From: Cyanosarcina radialis HA8281-LM2
Lineage (GTDB): Bacteria; Cyanobacteriota; Cyanobacteriia; Cyanobacteriales; CCAP-1448
Length of the DNA stretch: 64,000 bases
NCBI GenBank assembly: GCA_019359615.1
Contig: JAHHHA010000028.1
Coordinates: 19,626-83,625, forward strand
Reading direction: 5' to 3'
In this document: one piece after another, positions 9,601 to 17,915 of the stretch
Position numbering within the stretch: position 1 is the stretch's first letter
How the letters are laid out: each line of letters begins with the position of its first letter
Program-made: the position numbers and the translations under genes
Notes under the pieces: model-generated
What the model was told of the DNA's origin: nothing
Databases searched by the model: none
The model's input: only the letters and a program-made list of their open reading frames with translations

Positions 9601-9802
9601 TATGGTTCCTCTGGTTATCGGCATTGGGGCTGGAAAAGAAATTCTGCAACCGTTAGGAATTGTAGTGCTGGGAGGGCTGTTTACCTCTACGGCTCTCACC
9701 CTGCTGGTACTGCCTGCTCTCTACTCGTTGTTTGGGTCAAAGCTAGCGAAGCCGTCACTAGGGGTGCGTGAGGCCAAAGAGGTGTCTTATACGACCTGGT
9801 AA
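6686..9802 (+). CDS. heavy-metal efflux RND transporter (CusA/CzcA family)
   Basis: Inner-membrane proton-driven pump of 1038 residues, the usual RND length. It has the first helix and porter start ([23 protein letters not shown]), the HME-type segment [11 protein letters not shown], the helix-4 motif [20 protein letters not shown] with the acidic pair, and the C-terminal [22 protein letters not shown]. The membrane-fusion and outer-membrane partners are not within the window; they may lie elsewhere or before the multicopper oxidase. The CusA Met-ladder residues are not evident, so the cation could be Cu(I), Zn, Co or Ni. Copper is favoured by the TTTCAT-type site upstream. Confidence 0.9.
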   Translation: [1038 protein letters not shown]

Positions 9803-9810
9803 TACCATAG

Positions 9811-9849
9811 TGAAACCCAACTAAAACTCTTTCCTGATGTTGGGTTTCA
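9811..9849. terminator. inverted repeat after the RND gene
   Basis: TGAAACCCAAC (9811-9821) pairs perfectly with GTTGGGTTTCA (9839-9849), giving an 11-bp stem with a 17-base loop. There is no T-tract. It lies between the converging RND and DUF5615 genes and probably ends transcription from one or both sides. Confidence 0.5.
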
Positions 9850-9899
9850 GAATCGCTGATGCTGTTGGCGAATTGTTTCTTTATATATGAGCCATAGAT

Positions 9900-10292
9900 T
9901 TAAGGAATATAAACCCGACCCACTCCCATATAGTTCTCAATATCAAATAGAATCTCAACTAAACGACTGGCACATCGTTCGCGATAACTCTGCTCGTCAA
10001 GCCTTTCTTTATTACCAATCGTCACTACCGGAAGCGATTGCATGGTATTTTCTTCGCGAATTATTTGCTCTAGCGAATCCTCTCCCTTCATGTTTCGATT
10101 TGTTGTCAAAATAATCATCCGATTGGTTTGAGCAGCCTGCCACACCAAACGATCGCTACTGTTTGCCAGTAAGCCAACTTCCTCGAATCCAACAAAGCGA
10201 ATTGGCATCAGTTCGAGCCATCCCTCAGCCGCGATCGTACCCCAAAGCAATGCTGCTTGTCCCCTCAAGTTGTAGTCAACTAGAAAATTCAT
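9900..10292 (-). CDS. DUF5615 PIN-like toxin
   Basis: A 130-residue protein beginning MNFLVDYNLRGQAALLW, with the early Asp of PIN-like domains and a second acidic region (EEVGLLANSSDRLVWQAA). The ILTTNRN stretch is the counterpart of the family's T-x-N/D motif. It overlaps the preceding DUF433 gene by ATGA. DUF433-DUF5615 pairs are a common putative type II toxin-antitoxin arrangement, so a PIN-fold ribonuclease toxin is inferred. It is somewhat longer than many family members. Confidence 0.75.
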   Translation of the reverse strand: MNFLVDYNLRGQAALLWGTIAAEGWLELMPIRFVGFEEVGLLANSSDRLVWQAAQTNRMIILTTNRNMKGEDSLEQIIREENTMQSLPVVTIGNKERLDEQSYRERCASRLVEILFDIENYMGVGRVYIP

Positions 10293-10678
10293 ATTTTGGA
10301 TTCAAGCCTGTCTTTCCAAGCTTGAAGTTTAATATAGGCAGCCTCTTGACCTGGTTTGGGAGGCGTTGCCGCCACACGAGCAAAGTGTTGGCGATTGCGT
10401 TCTTCCCAATATTGCCGATTATCTTCTGCCATTTGCAAAACTTCTTGGTACTCAGCCTCTACTTCAGCTTGATGAGCTTTGATATAAGAGAGAGCAGCAT
10501 TCACTTGAACATCTGTAAGACAAAGCTTTTCGCGAATCAGCTTTGCAGGATAGCCAGCCATTAGGTAGTCCATCACATCATAAAGAGTGATGCGGGTTCC
10601 GGCGATCGCCAATCCACCTTCTGTTCTGATGATTGCTGCTTGCCGATCGAATGCTGGTTCATCAAATGCAGGAATCAT
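10289..10678 (-). CDS. DUF433 antitoxin-like protein
   Basis: About 129 residues. The N-terminal DUF433 helix-turn-helix-like region reads GLAIAGTRITLYDVMDYLMAGYPAKLIREKLCLTD, with the typical G-TRI-x2-YDV signature. A charged helical C-terminus follows (EEYQEVLQMAEDNRQYWEER), likely the toxin-binding part. The ATG at 10678 follows GGAAG; a TTG four codons earlier is also open. First gene of the pair and probably autoregulatory, as is usual for such modules. Confidence 0.78.
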   Translation of the reverse strand: MIPAFDEPAFDRQAAIIRTEGGLAIAGTRITLYDVMDYLMAGYPAKLIREKLCLTDVQVNAALSYIKAHQAEVEAEYQEVLQMAEDNRQYWEERNRQHFARVAATPPKPGQEAAYIKLQAWKDRLESKI

Positions 10679-10790
10679 AGTCACTTCCAAAAAACTGTCT
10701 CGATCTTAAACGACTTGGAAAGTTACCAAGTCGCGTGCCAAGACTTCCTGACCGTACTTGTATTGCTGGTAGCCGATCGCCAATAGACTA

Positions 10791-10885
10791 AGTTGGATTT
10801 TGGATGAAAGGATTTTGGATTGCCAATAGGCTTCTCCGTCTGGATTTGGCTAGTCTATCTGCACAGTTCTTTTTTCAGGCTTGGT
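10791..10885 (+). repeat. dispersed repeat, copy 1
   Basis: This stretch contains TTGGATTTTGGAT, GGCTTCTCCGTCTGGATTTGG and a CTTGGTA end. It aligns with copies at 24187-24273 (same strand) and 26864-26946 (opposite strand). See those entries. Confidence 0.55.
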
Positions 10886-10890
10886 ATGAC

Positions 10891-11586
10891 TTACTCGATA
10901 CGAATAATGTCTCTCATGCCCAGCCAATTGTATCGTCGCATTCCCCAAGGTAGTCCAATGAGGAGGATGAGAAAAATGATGGAAAAGGCAATTCCCAAGG
11001 GTGAGTCTAAAGTAAAGGCTGTTCCCATAAAAGTTAGCAGAAAGGTCGAAGGAATCATGCCCAACAAAGTGGCAATAGCGTAGATCGGCAACGAAAGACC
11101 TGTGATTCCAGCCGCATAGCTGATTAAGTCAAAGGAAAAAACTGGCAGCAGGCGGGTAATGAAGATCGACCAACCCAGAAAAACTTCTCCTCGCTGCTTG
11201 GAGAAATAGACTACTTTTCCAGTTAAAGCGACGATCGCCGAACGCCCTAAAGTGCGACCCAAAAAGTATGCAATTAAACTCCCTAAAAAACCGCCGATGA
11301 CACTGTAAATCCCAGCTAGAATCGGGCCCCAAATGGCTCCGGCTACGACGGCTAATGGGGCGCTAGGAATTGGACTGATGACTACCGATAAAACCAGCAC
11401 GCCGACGTAAACTAACGGCCCGAATAATCCCAAGTTTTTTACTGCTTGCTGAAAACCTGTAGGGGTAAATAGGTTGAGACTGGGACGCTGCAACCACAAA
11501 CAGAATAGAAAACACAGGAGTAAGAGCGCCAGGGCAATGCTGTTTTGATGATTAAAGCAAACTCGTACCCGATTGAATCTCCTCAT
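10891..11586 (-). CDS. TVP38/TMEM64 (VTT-domain) membrane protein
   Basis: About 231 residues with six hydrophobic helices. The VTT/DedA-like core has SPIPSAPLAVVAGAIWGPILAGIYSVIGGFLGSLIAYFLGR and a following RLLPVFSFDLISYAAGITGLS, the F/G-rich re-entrant motif of the family. Its ATG at 11586 overlaps the TGA of the DUF3105 gene. It is the third gene of a leftward operon that begins at a MerR-type operator, so a role in the response to a metal is suggested. The family is otherwise linked to lipid or membrane homeostasis. Confidence 0.85.
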   Translation of the reverse strand: MRRFNRVRVCFNHQNSIALALLLLCFLFCLWLQRPSLNLFTPTGFQQAVKNLGLFGPLVYVGVLVLSVVISPIPSAPLAVVAGAIWGPILAGIYSVIGGFLGSLIAYFLGRTLGRSAIVALTGKVVYFSKQRGEVFLGWSIFITRLLPVFSFDLISYAAGITGLSLPIYAIATLLGMIPSTFLLTFMGTAFTLDSPLGIAFSIIFLILLIGLPWGMRRYNWLGMRDIIRIE

Positions 11587-12233
11587 AGAGGACACTGACC
11601 TTGTTGGCATTCAGGACTGCGGGCAATATGAGCGTCATAAAAAGCTTTAATTTTCTGAGAATCAAAGCGATCTAGCTTTTGTAAGTAGCCCCAAGCAGTC
11701 AGAACGATCGCGGTATCTAAATTCTTTCTGGGCGTAACGACGATCCGAGGATTAGTAGCAGTTAGTTCCTTGGCTAAGGTTTTGATTTGGGCTAACTCCT
11801 CACCCTTGAGGCGATCGGGATTGTAGCTGATAATTATGCCGCCGTGTTCCAGATTGTGAACTAGCCGTTCGTCCAGCGGTGGTCGATCGTAAATCCCCCA
11901 GGCGGCTGGACGTTCGTAGTGAGGACCAGAAGTGGGCGGATTGGAGTTATATTTGACTCGTTGGCTCTCTGGTACGTGCTTCTGACCTAAATTAGGAAAA
12001 GTAGTACCAGGTAGAGTTACTCCAGGAGAAGGGGGAGGTAGTGCCTTTCCTGGGTCAGTTACCGTGAAGGTTTCAACTAAACCTCGACCATTTTTGGCAT
12101 CATGTTGTGGCTGTTTGGGTTTTTGGGTAAGAGCCAGCACGACTACTAATCCTACAACACTAAAGGGAATCAGCAACCAACTATTGGAGAGCAAGCGTGC
12201 TTTCATAGTTTGACTGGGCCGTCGGTTAGTCAT
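11583..12233 (-). CDS. DUF3105 membrane-anchored protein
   Basis: A 216-residue protein with a basic N-terminus and one transmembrane helix (WLLIPFSVVGLVVVLALTQ). The rest is extracytoplasmic. DUF3105 features are VKYNSNPPTSGPHYERPAAWGIY and VHNLEHGGIIISYNP, the latter with the conserved NLEHGG, plus Cys residues near the C-terminus (SPECQQGQCPL). Biochemical function unknown. It lies 16 bp after the beta-propeller gene and overlaps the TVP38 gene. Confidence 0.82.
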   Translation of the reverse strand: MTNRRPSQTMKARLLSNSWLLIPFSVVGLVVVLALTQKPKQPQHDAKNGRGLVETFTVTDPGKALPPPSPGVTLPGTTFPNLGQKHVPESQRVKYNSNPPTSGPHYERPAAWGIYDRPPLDERLVHNLEHGGIIISYNPDRLKGEELAQIKTLAKELTATNPRIVVTPRKNLDTAIVLTAWGYLQKLDRFDSQKIKAFYDAHIARSPECQQGQCPL

Positions 12234-12249
12234 GAATCCGTACTCCCGA

Positions 12250-13269
12250 TTAAACTAACTGTTTCCAAGTTTTTCCCCCATCTGGAGACTGAAAAAGGGT
12301 GTTCCTGTCGTTGATGGCGTAAAGAATTTGGGGTTTGCTAGGAGCGATCGCCATATATACTATTGTTCCTTTAGTTCCATTACCCAATTTTTCCCACGTC
12401 TTGCCACCATCTCGGCTGCGATACAAACCAGGAGATGACTTGAGGAAGCGATACCCATACATGACAGTAATTTCTCCCTGGTTCTCCAAGGCCAGACCGA
12501 TAATTGGGGCATCTTGGGTATTGGGTACTAGCGCCCAGTTACTGCCACTATTGGTACTTTGGTACAAACCGAGGCGGGTAGTGGCAAAGACGCGATCTGG
12601 ATTAACTGGATCGACAGCCAGACTGAAGGGGGCAGCGCGTAGCCCTGCCATCAGCGGTTGAGTCCAGGTTTTACCACCATCGGTGGAAACGTGTAACCCT
12701 CGGGCCCCAGAAGCAGGCCAACCATAAAAGACATTGGGGTTGCTAGGAGCGATCGCCATTGCATGAAGATCTACTCCTGGCAGGGAAATCTGTTTCCAGT
12801 TTCGTCCTTGATTTTCCGTAATTTGAAAGCCCAGATTACCCCCACTGTGAGGATGTCCGCTGGCATAAAAGCGTTGCGAGTCAGTGGGATGAGCGGTGAA
12901 ACCCATGTAGTCTGCCCTTTCTTTTTCTGGCTCCATCCAGAACCACTCTCCAGTTTCAGAACGTTTCAGCAGTCCGTTGTGACTGGCGACATAAAGGACT
13001 TGAGGGTTGTCGGGATTGACTGCCAAGCCATGAACGTGATTGTTGGCTTGCCAATTCACTGCCTTTTCCAGAGAGGCATCGACATTAGTTGGTTGAGTAG
13101 AGGATTGACTAATCGAGCGATCGCTAGTTGCCTGCTGACTGGAACGACCGAACCACGCCCCTATTCCTCCGCCTAGAAACAAAGCCGTAGTTACGGGGAT
13201 GGCGCAGCAAGCTATCATCGCTATCGGCATCCATTTCATCCATCGATTGTTAGTATCTGGCTGACTCAT
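12250..13269 (-). CDS. membrane-anchored BNR/sortilin-type beta-propeller
   Basis: A 339-residue protein with an N-terminal signal anchor (MPIAMIACCAIPVTTALFLGG) followed by repeated blades. Asp-box-like motifs recur: SETGEWFWM, TENQGRNWKQ, STDGGKTWTQ, STNSGSNWAL, SRDGGKTWEKL and SPDGGKTWKQL. Such F510_1955-type proteins are secreted propellers of unknown function, often near metal or thiol genes. It is first in an operon with DUF3105 and TVP38 and starts just downstream of a strong MerR-type operator, divergent from the MerR gene. Confidence 0.82.
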   Translation of the reverse strand: MSQPDTNNRWMKWMPIAMIACCAIPVTTALFLGGGIGAWFGRSSQQATSDRSISQSSTQPTNVDASLEKAVNWQANNHVHGLAVNPDNPQVLYVASHNGLLKRSETGEWFWMEPEKERADYMGFTAHPTDSQRFYASGHPHSGGNLGFQITENQGRNWKQISLPGVDLHAMAIAPSNPNVFYGWPASGARGLHVSTDGGKTWTQPLMAGLRAAPFSLAVDPVNPDRVFATTRLGLYQSTNSGSNWALVPNTQDAPIIGLALENQGEITVMYGYRFLKSSPGLYRSRDGGKTWEKLGNGTKGTIVYMAIAPSKPQILYAINDRNTLFQSPDGGKTWKQLV

Positions 13270-13304
13270 CTGATTCTTGCCTCAAGTTTTTGCCTAGTCT
13301 TCAC

Positions 13305-13342
13305 TATTCTTGACTCTATAGTCGGCTGTAGAGTCAAGAATA
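13305..13342. promoter_or_regulatory. MerR-family operator, divergent promoter
   Basis: TATTCTTGACTCTA (13305-13318) is repeated in perfect inverted form at 13329-13342, with a 10-base spacer. The arms contain TTGACT -35 elements, and about 20 bases later AAGAAT can serve as -10 on either strand. This is the elongated-spacer layout of ZntR/CueR/PbrR promoters. It separates the propeller operon (minus) from the MerR gene (plus). Confidence 0.75.
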
Positions 13343-13470
13343 TAGTTAATAAACTTCACAAAGAATAGCGGTCTGTTTACTATCGATCGGCAAGTCAACG
13401 ATTTTGTTGCCGAAGGAATGTCCGCTACGATCGAAGGCACGATCGGGTAAATCGAGTTGGGAGACGTAAT

Positions 13471-13893
13471 ATGTTAGCTCAAAAGCAAAAGCCACTTTTA
13501 ATCGGTCAGGTAGCCGAACAAAGCGGAATCCCGATCGGGACAATTCGCTATTATGAAGCTCTAGGTTTGCTGAAGTCATCAGGTCGCACAGGGGGAGGCT
13601 TCCGACAGTTTTCACCGCAGATATTAACTCGCTTGGAGTTCATCAAACGCGCTCAGAGCCTTGGTCTTAGCCTGGAGGAAATCAGAGAAATTCTTCAGGT
13701 TTACGATCTAGGAAAACCGCCCTGCGGTGAGATTAAAGAAAAGCTAGAAGGTAAGCTTTTGGAGATTGACTGCCAGATCCAGCAATTGTTGACCTTGCGT
13801 GCAGAATTACAAGAACTACTTTTGGGGTGGCAGTCTCTTCCAGAGTTACAGAATGAAGTCATATGTCCTATTATTCAGGCAGATAACACCTAA
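13471..13893 (+). CDS. MerR-family metal-responsive regulator
   Basis: A 140-residue regulator. The wHTH is IGQVAEQSGIPIGTIRYYEALGLL with the classic TIRYYE, followed by the FRQFSPQILTRLEFIKRAQSLGLSLEEI dimerisation start and a long coiled coil. Candidate metal cysteines are PPCGE at about 90 and VICPII near the C-terminus, in the ZntR/CueR-like positions. It probably controls the divergent propeller operon and perhaps the cobalt-type ATPase. It is about half identical to the second MerR at 28118. Metal specificity is not readable; the operator resembles ZntR/PbrR sites. Confidence 0.9.
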   Translation: MLAQKQKPLLIGQVAEQSGIPIGTIRYYEALGLLKSSGRTGGGFRQFSPQILTRLEFIKRAQSLGLSLEEIREILQVYDLGKPPCGEIKEKLEGKLLEIDCQIQQLLTLRAELQELLLGWQSLPELQNEVICPIIQADNT

Positions 13894-13956
13894 TCGCGAT
13901 TGCCCGATCGATCTATTTTTAAAAACTAGCTACTCGTAGGCAACGAGAGTGTCAAT

Positions 13957-15339
13957 CTAGCCATGCTCGTGGTGATAGTGTAGCCCAAAGTAGAGGTGAG
14001 CATGACGCAGCGATCTGTGGTGATGACGATGCCTATGAGGTTCGATCGCTAAAATACTGGGATGATGCTGGTGTTGGTGATGCTCGTCGTGAATATGTTG
14101 GTGTTCGTGCCAATAGCTCTCATGGAGATGCTCCCGTTCCTTCGGTGTCAGGAGCGTTTGCACCAGCACCAGTAGAACCAATCCGATCGAACTGCCGTAG
14201 AGAAAAGGTACTTCTGGTTGATGGCTGCCCAACCAGCCTGCTAACGGGTAAGAAAAGACCCACCAAAAATGGCTCCAGGCAAACTGCGCTCCATATACCC
14301 GTCCTTGAAATTCAGTCGGGGTGCGATCGGCAATTAACGTCTGAGCCGACACATTTACTAAGGTTTGTCCTGCCCCTGCTACTAACCACAGCACCAGCAG
14401 AACTGAAAGTCCGACATAACTGGCTGACAACAGCGCGATCGTAATTAGCGTTGCTCCCAATAATATAATGCTGGTACGCGCCCAACGCTGTCCTAATGAC
14501 CCGGAAGCCGCAGCCGCAACCGTCGCTCCAATGCCGAAGGCACCCATCACCCATCCGTACTGGACGCTGCCTAGTTCGAGCGTACCCCGAACGTAGCCCA
14601 CCGTATTCACGAGAATTTGCGCTCCAGTTACAGAAGCCACCAGTTGCATGGCTAAAGCATACCGCAAGTAGCGATCGGCAAACAGGCAAGTTGTACCCGA
14701 TCGAATGTCTGGCCGCGTTCTACCTGACGAAAGGGATTTCTCGGTCGATCGTTCCACCCTCAATTGACCGGGCAGCGTGACAATCAGCATTGCCGCTACC
14801 AGAAACGTGAGGGCATCTAGAAAGAACACCTGCCTTGCACCCACAAAAGCCGCGATCGCGCCCGCCATTCCCGGTCCCAAAACCCCCAAAAGCTGAAAGG
14901 TGGCACTAGAAAGGGCGATCGCCTGGGGATAATCCTCCTGCCCTGTAACTAGGGGGATCGTCGCCTGATAGGTTGGCGTGAAAAAGGCATTGAAAATATT
15001 TAGGGCAAAAACGAGCGCATAAATCTGCCAGACTGCATTGACAAACGGGAGCAGGCCGACAATACCCATCCGCACCAAGTGGGTGGTTGCGAGGATGGTT
15101 TTGCGATCGAGGCGATCGGCAAGTACCCCAGCCAATGGCGACAACAGCACGAAGGCTGTTACTCGTAAGGTCAAGGCTACCGACAGCACCACGGCTGAAT
15201 CTTGGCCGGCCACCTCAAACGCCAGCAATGCCAACCCCAACCAAGTAAGCGCATCTCCCAACAAGTTCGTTGTTTGGGCAGCATATAAACGAGCAAAGAT
15301 CGGATTGCGAAGACTATGAAACAGTTGGGATCTGGGCAT
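13957..15339 (-). CDS. MFS metal exporter with His-rich tail (NrsD/NreB-like)
   Basis: Major-facilitator permease of about 460 residues with twelve hydrophobic helices. The N-terminal LRNPIFARLYAAQTTNLLGDALTWLG and LADRLDRKTI loop are MFS features. The C-terminal cytoplasmic tail is extremely His-rich (HEHQHIHDEHHQHQHH and later HRHRHHHR), as in the nickel exporters NreB and NrsD. An in-frame TTG lies at 15396, but the ATG at 15339 is chosen because a 21-bp operator (15365-15385) lies between them. Ni or Co export is inferred from the family and the tail. Confidence 0.85.
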   Translation of the reverse strand: MPRSQLFHSLRNPIFARLYAAQTTNLLGDALTWLGLALLAFEVAGQDSAVVLSVALTLRVTAFVLLSPLAGVLADRLDRKTILATTHLVRMGIVGLLPFVNAVWQIYALVFALNIFNAFFTPTYQATIPLVTGQEDYPQAIALSSATFQLLGVLGPGMAGAIAAFVGARQVFFLDALTFLVAAMLIVTLPGQLRVERSTEKSLSSGRTRPDIRSGTTCLFADRYLRYALAMQLVASVTGAQILVNTVGYVRGTLELGSVQYGWVMGAFGIGATVAAAASGSLGQRWARTSIILLGATLITIALLSASYVGLSVLLVLWLVAGAGQTLVNVSAQTLIADRTPTEFQGRVYGAQFAWSHFWWVFSYPLAGWLGSHQPEVPFLYGSSIGLVLLVLVQTLLTPKEREHLHESYWHEHQHIHDEHHQHQHHPSILAIEPHRHRHHHRSLRHAHLYFGLHYHHEHG

Positions 15340-15364
15340 AGCTGGGGTTGCAGAGGATTTAATC

Positions 15365-15385
15365 GTATCCCCCCTGGGGGGATAC
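15365..15385. promoter_or_regulatory. RcnR/InrS-type G/C-tract operator
   Basis: Perfect 21-bp palindrome: GTATC5, C-T-G centre, then G5ATAC (C6-T-G6 flanked by GTAT/ATAC). Such G/C tracts flanked by AT are the hallmark of sites for CsoR/RcnR-family repressors, including the nickel sensor InrS that controls nrsD. It sits 26 bases before the exporter ATG. No CsoR/RcnR-type gene lies in the window, so the repressor must be elsewhere. Confidence 0.7.
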
Positions 15386-15489
15386 AGTGTTTCCAAGCTA
15401 ACAAGGAACTTAGCGTTGATTTATAGAGCGTTATATTTTGTAATAACTTGCCTTCTGTCTGTCAACTATCTTCCCTTACCCGCCAGGAA

Positions 15490-17415
15490 TCAACCTTTGA
15501 GTAATCGCAACCCGCTCAGCGTCACTACAACCGTAGAGCCTTCATGCCCCAAAACTCCAAATGGTAGTGTTATATTGCCCGCGAAGTTGAAAATCAGCAA
15601 AATCACCACAAAACTAAGGGCAAACACAATATTTTGCTTGACAATGCCTTGAGCGCGACGACCTAGACGAATCGCGCCTTCTAATCGCTCTAGGCGATCG
15701 CCCATTAACACGATGTCTGCCGTTTCCAGTGCCACGTCACTACCTGCGGCTCCCATGGCAATTCCCACCGATGCCTGAGCTAAGGCGGGTGCATCGTTGA
15801 TGCCATCCCCGACCATTGCCACCGTCTGGTACTGCTTCTGTAACTGTCGGATCGCATCGACTTTATCTTCTGGCAAAAGGTCTGCATAAATTCGATCGAC
15901 TCCGACCTGTCGAGCAATGCTGCGGGCAGTGCGCGAGTTATCCCCGGTCAGCATGACAATCTGCTCGATTCCCAGCCGTTTCAAGCGGGCGATCGCTTGC
16001 GCCGCCGCAGGCCGAACGGTATCAGCAACGGCAATAATCCCTAGAACCTCTCCCCCATAGGCAACCCATACCACCGTTTTTCCTTCTGCTTCCCATTGCT
16101 GGCTTCGATCCGTCAAGGTTTTTGAAACAGATTCCGCTTGCGCCCGAACAAAAGCCGCTTTACCGACTACTGCTATTTGACGATCGATTTCTCCAGTCAT
16201 TCCCTGTCCGGCTTGCGCTTGACCGTTAACCGCTTCCACCCAGGTTAGGTTCTGTTGACGCGCAGCTTGGACAATCGCCTCGCCGATGGGATGCTCCGAT
16301 AAACTCTCTAATGCCGCAGCTACTTGTAACAATCGATCGGTAGATTTCTGCGTTGACATGACATCCACTACTTGCAGCTTACCCGTTGTCAGCGTTCCTG
16401 TTTTATCAAAGGCGATCGCTCTCACTTGCCCGATCCGTTCCAACTGCGCCCCATTTTTAAACAAAATTCCATGCCGCGCACCATTGGCAATCCCAGATAG
16501 CAAGGTAGGCATAATCGATGCCATCAACGCACAGGGCGATGCCACCACCAGAAAAATTAAGGCGCGATAAATCGTATCTTCCCAATTCCAACCCAACAGA
16601 AAGGGGGGTAAGGTTCCCAGCAAGATCCCAGCAATTACAATCAGCCTCGCATAGCCGCGCTCAAATCGTTCGATAAACTGCTGAGAGGGGGGCGCTTCGG
16701 TTTGGGCTTGCTGGACGAGACGGATGACTCGCTGAATTAAGTTACTTTCGGGCGGCTGGTGAATTTCGAGCCGCAGCGCCCCATTGCCGTTAATCGTGCC
16801 TGCAAAGACTTCATCACCAATTGTCTTCTCAACCGGAATCGATTCTCCAGTAATCGAAGCCTGGTTCAGGGTACTAAACCCTTCCATCACCAAACCATCA
16901 GTCGGCACCAATTCCCCTGGTTTTACCAAGACTCGATCGCCAATCTTGAGCGCGGAAATCGGTACGATTTGTTCTTGTCCGTTCCGCATTACTCGCGCTG
17001 TATCGGTGGTTAAACTCATCAACCCCTGAATACTCCGCTCCGTTCTCTGCATGGCATATCCTTCCAGCGCACCACTAATCGCAAAAATCAGGATTAAAAC
17101 AGCACCATCCACCATTAGGTAATATTCTCGCCGCCATAGTCCCAGACTAGCGGCTCCCAATGCTGCCACAATCATTAGCAAGTCTACATCGAGTTCTTTT
17201 TCTTGCCATAAAGTTGTCAAGCCTTCACGGGCGCTTTCAAACCCACCGATGACATAGGCAGCCGTCAGAATGAAGAGGGCGGCTCCAATCCAGCCGAGAT
17301 TGAGGGCTTGCCAGCCCAGGAAAACCAGCACCGCACAAGCGATCGCCGCTACTGCATCTGGATGTTCCTTTAGGAGGTTGGGAAAGGGAAGGCGGGAAGG
17401 GGAAGCAGAAATCAT
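15490..17415 (-). CDS. coaT: P1B-4 cation-transporting ATPase (CoaT-like)
   Basis: P-type metal ATPase of 641 residues without an N-terminal HMA domain. It has the SPC motif in the sixth helix (VVASPCALMAS) instead of CPC, the phosphorylation site DKTGTLT, TGES, the HP motif (SEHPIGEA), GDGINDAP, and near the end HEGSTVVV. SPC together with HEG-S/G-T is diagnostic of subgroup P1B-4, which exports Co, and in some members Zn, Cd or Fe. It starts directly after a MerR-type promoter. Its 3' end faces the exporter's promoter, so the two metal pumps are separate units. Confidence 0.92.
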   Translation of the reverse strand: MISASPSRLPFPNLLKEHPDAVAAIACAVLVFLGWQALNLGWIGAALFILTAAYVIGGFESAREGLTTLWQEKELDVDLLMIVAALGAASLGLWRREYYLMVDGAVLILIFAISGALEGYAMQRTERSIQGLMSLTTDTARVMRNGQEQIVPISALKIGDRVLVKPGELVPTDGLVMEGFSTLNQASITGESIPVEKTIGDEVFAGTINGNGALRLEIHQPPESNLIQRVIRLVQQAQTEAPPSQQFIERFERGYARLIVIAGILLGTLPPFLLGWNWEDTIYRALIFLVVASPCALMASIMPTLLSGIANGARHGILFKNGAQLERIGQVRAIAFDKTGTLTTGKLQVVDVMSTQKSTDRLLQVAAALESLSEHPIGEAIVQAARQQNLTWVEAVNGQAQAGQGMTGEIDRQIAVVGKAAFVRAQAESVSKTLTDRSQQWEAEGKTVVWVAYGGEVLGIIAVADTVRPAAAQAIARLKRLGIEQIVMLTGDNSRTARSIARQVGVDRIYADLLPEDKVDAIRQLQKQYQTVAMVGDGINDAPALAQASVGIAMGAAGSDVALETADIVLMGDRLERLEGAIRLGRRAQGIVKQNIVFALSFVVILLIFNFAGNITLPFGVLGHEGSTVVVTLSGLRLLKG

Positions 17416-17450
17416 GTTTGAAAATGCCTGAATCTATATGCTTCCACCTT

Positions 17451-17482
17451 AAACATTGACATTAGTGTCAATGTCAATGTTT
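17451..17482 (-). promoter_or_regulatory. MerR-type promoter of the P1B-4 ATPase
   Basis: AAACATTGACATT and its exact inverted copy AATGTCAATGTTT are separated by six bases. On the minus strand TTGACA is followed after 20 bases by TAAGGT, the under-wound promoter geometry of MerR activators such as CoaR. The ATPase ATG is 36 bases downstream. Confidence 0.6.
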
Positions 17483-17508
17483 TGAGTAAACTGAGAGGAT
17501 GGTAACTC

Positions 17509-17910
17509 GGAGCGGATGACTACCTAGTCAAACCCTTTAAGCTAGAAGAACTAGCAGCCCGGATTCGCGCCTTATCTCGTCGCAGTGGAGATATCAAACA
17601 ACCAATTATCAGTCACGGCCAGTTGCAACTCGATCCTGGTACTTGCATAGTGACTTATGCCGGACAGCCTTTAACGCTCACGCCTAAAGAGTATCAGCTA
17701 TTAGAATGCTTTTTAAGAAGTCCAGATCGGGTTTTTTCCCAGGAAGCCTTGCTCGATCGACTCTGGGAGCTAGATCGGCTCTCAGGCAAGGAAACGATTA
17801 AAACCCACATCATGAACCTGCGACGCAAACTCCAAGCAGCAGGCTGTGCGGAAAATGCGATCGAAACGGTTTATGGAATTGGCTACCGCCTGCACGCTCC
17901 TTCTCTTTAG
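17509..17910 (+). pseudogene. response regulator, receiver domain mostly lost
   Basis: In-frame homology starts abruptly at GADDYLVKPF, the conserved Lys region at the end of a receiver domain. It continues through a complete OmpR/PhoB winged helix (LTPKEYQLLECFLRSPDRVFSQ, then IKTHIMNLRRKLQ and VYGIGYRLHAP). The phosphoacceptor Asp and the first ~90 receiver residues are absent, and a TAA lies in frame at 17503. The ATPase operator begins only 27 bases before the homology, so a rearrangement placed the ATPase unit against the broken gene. A TTG at 17623 could in principle yield a free DNA-binding domain. Confidence 0.8.
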
Positions 17911-17915
17911 CGCCC

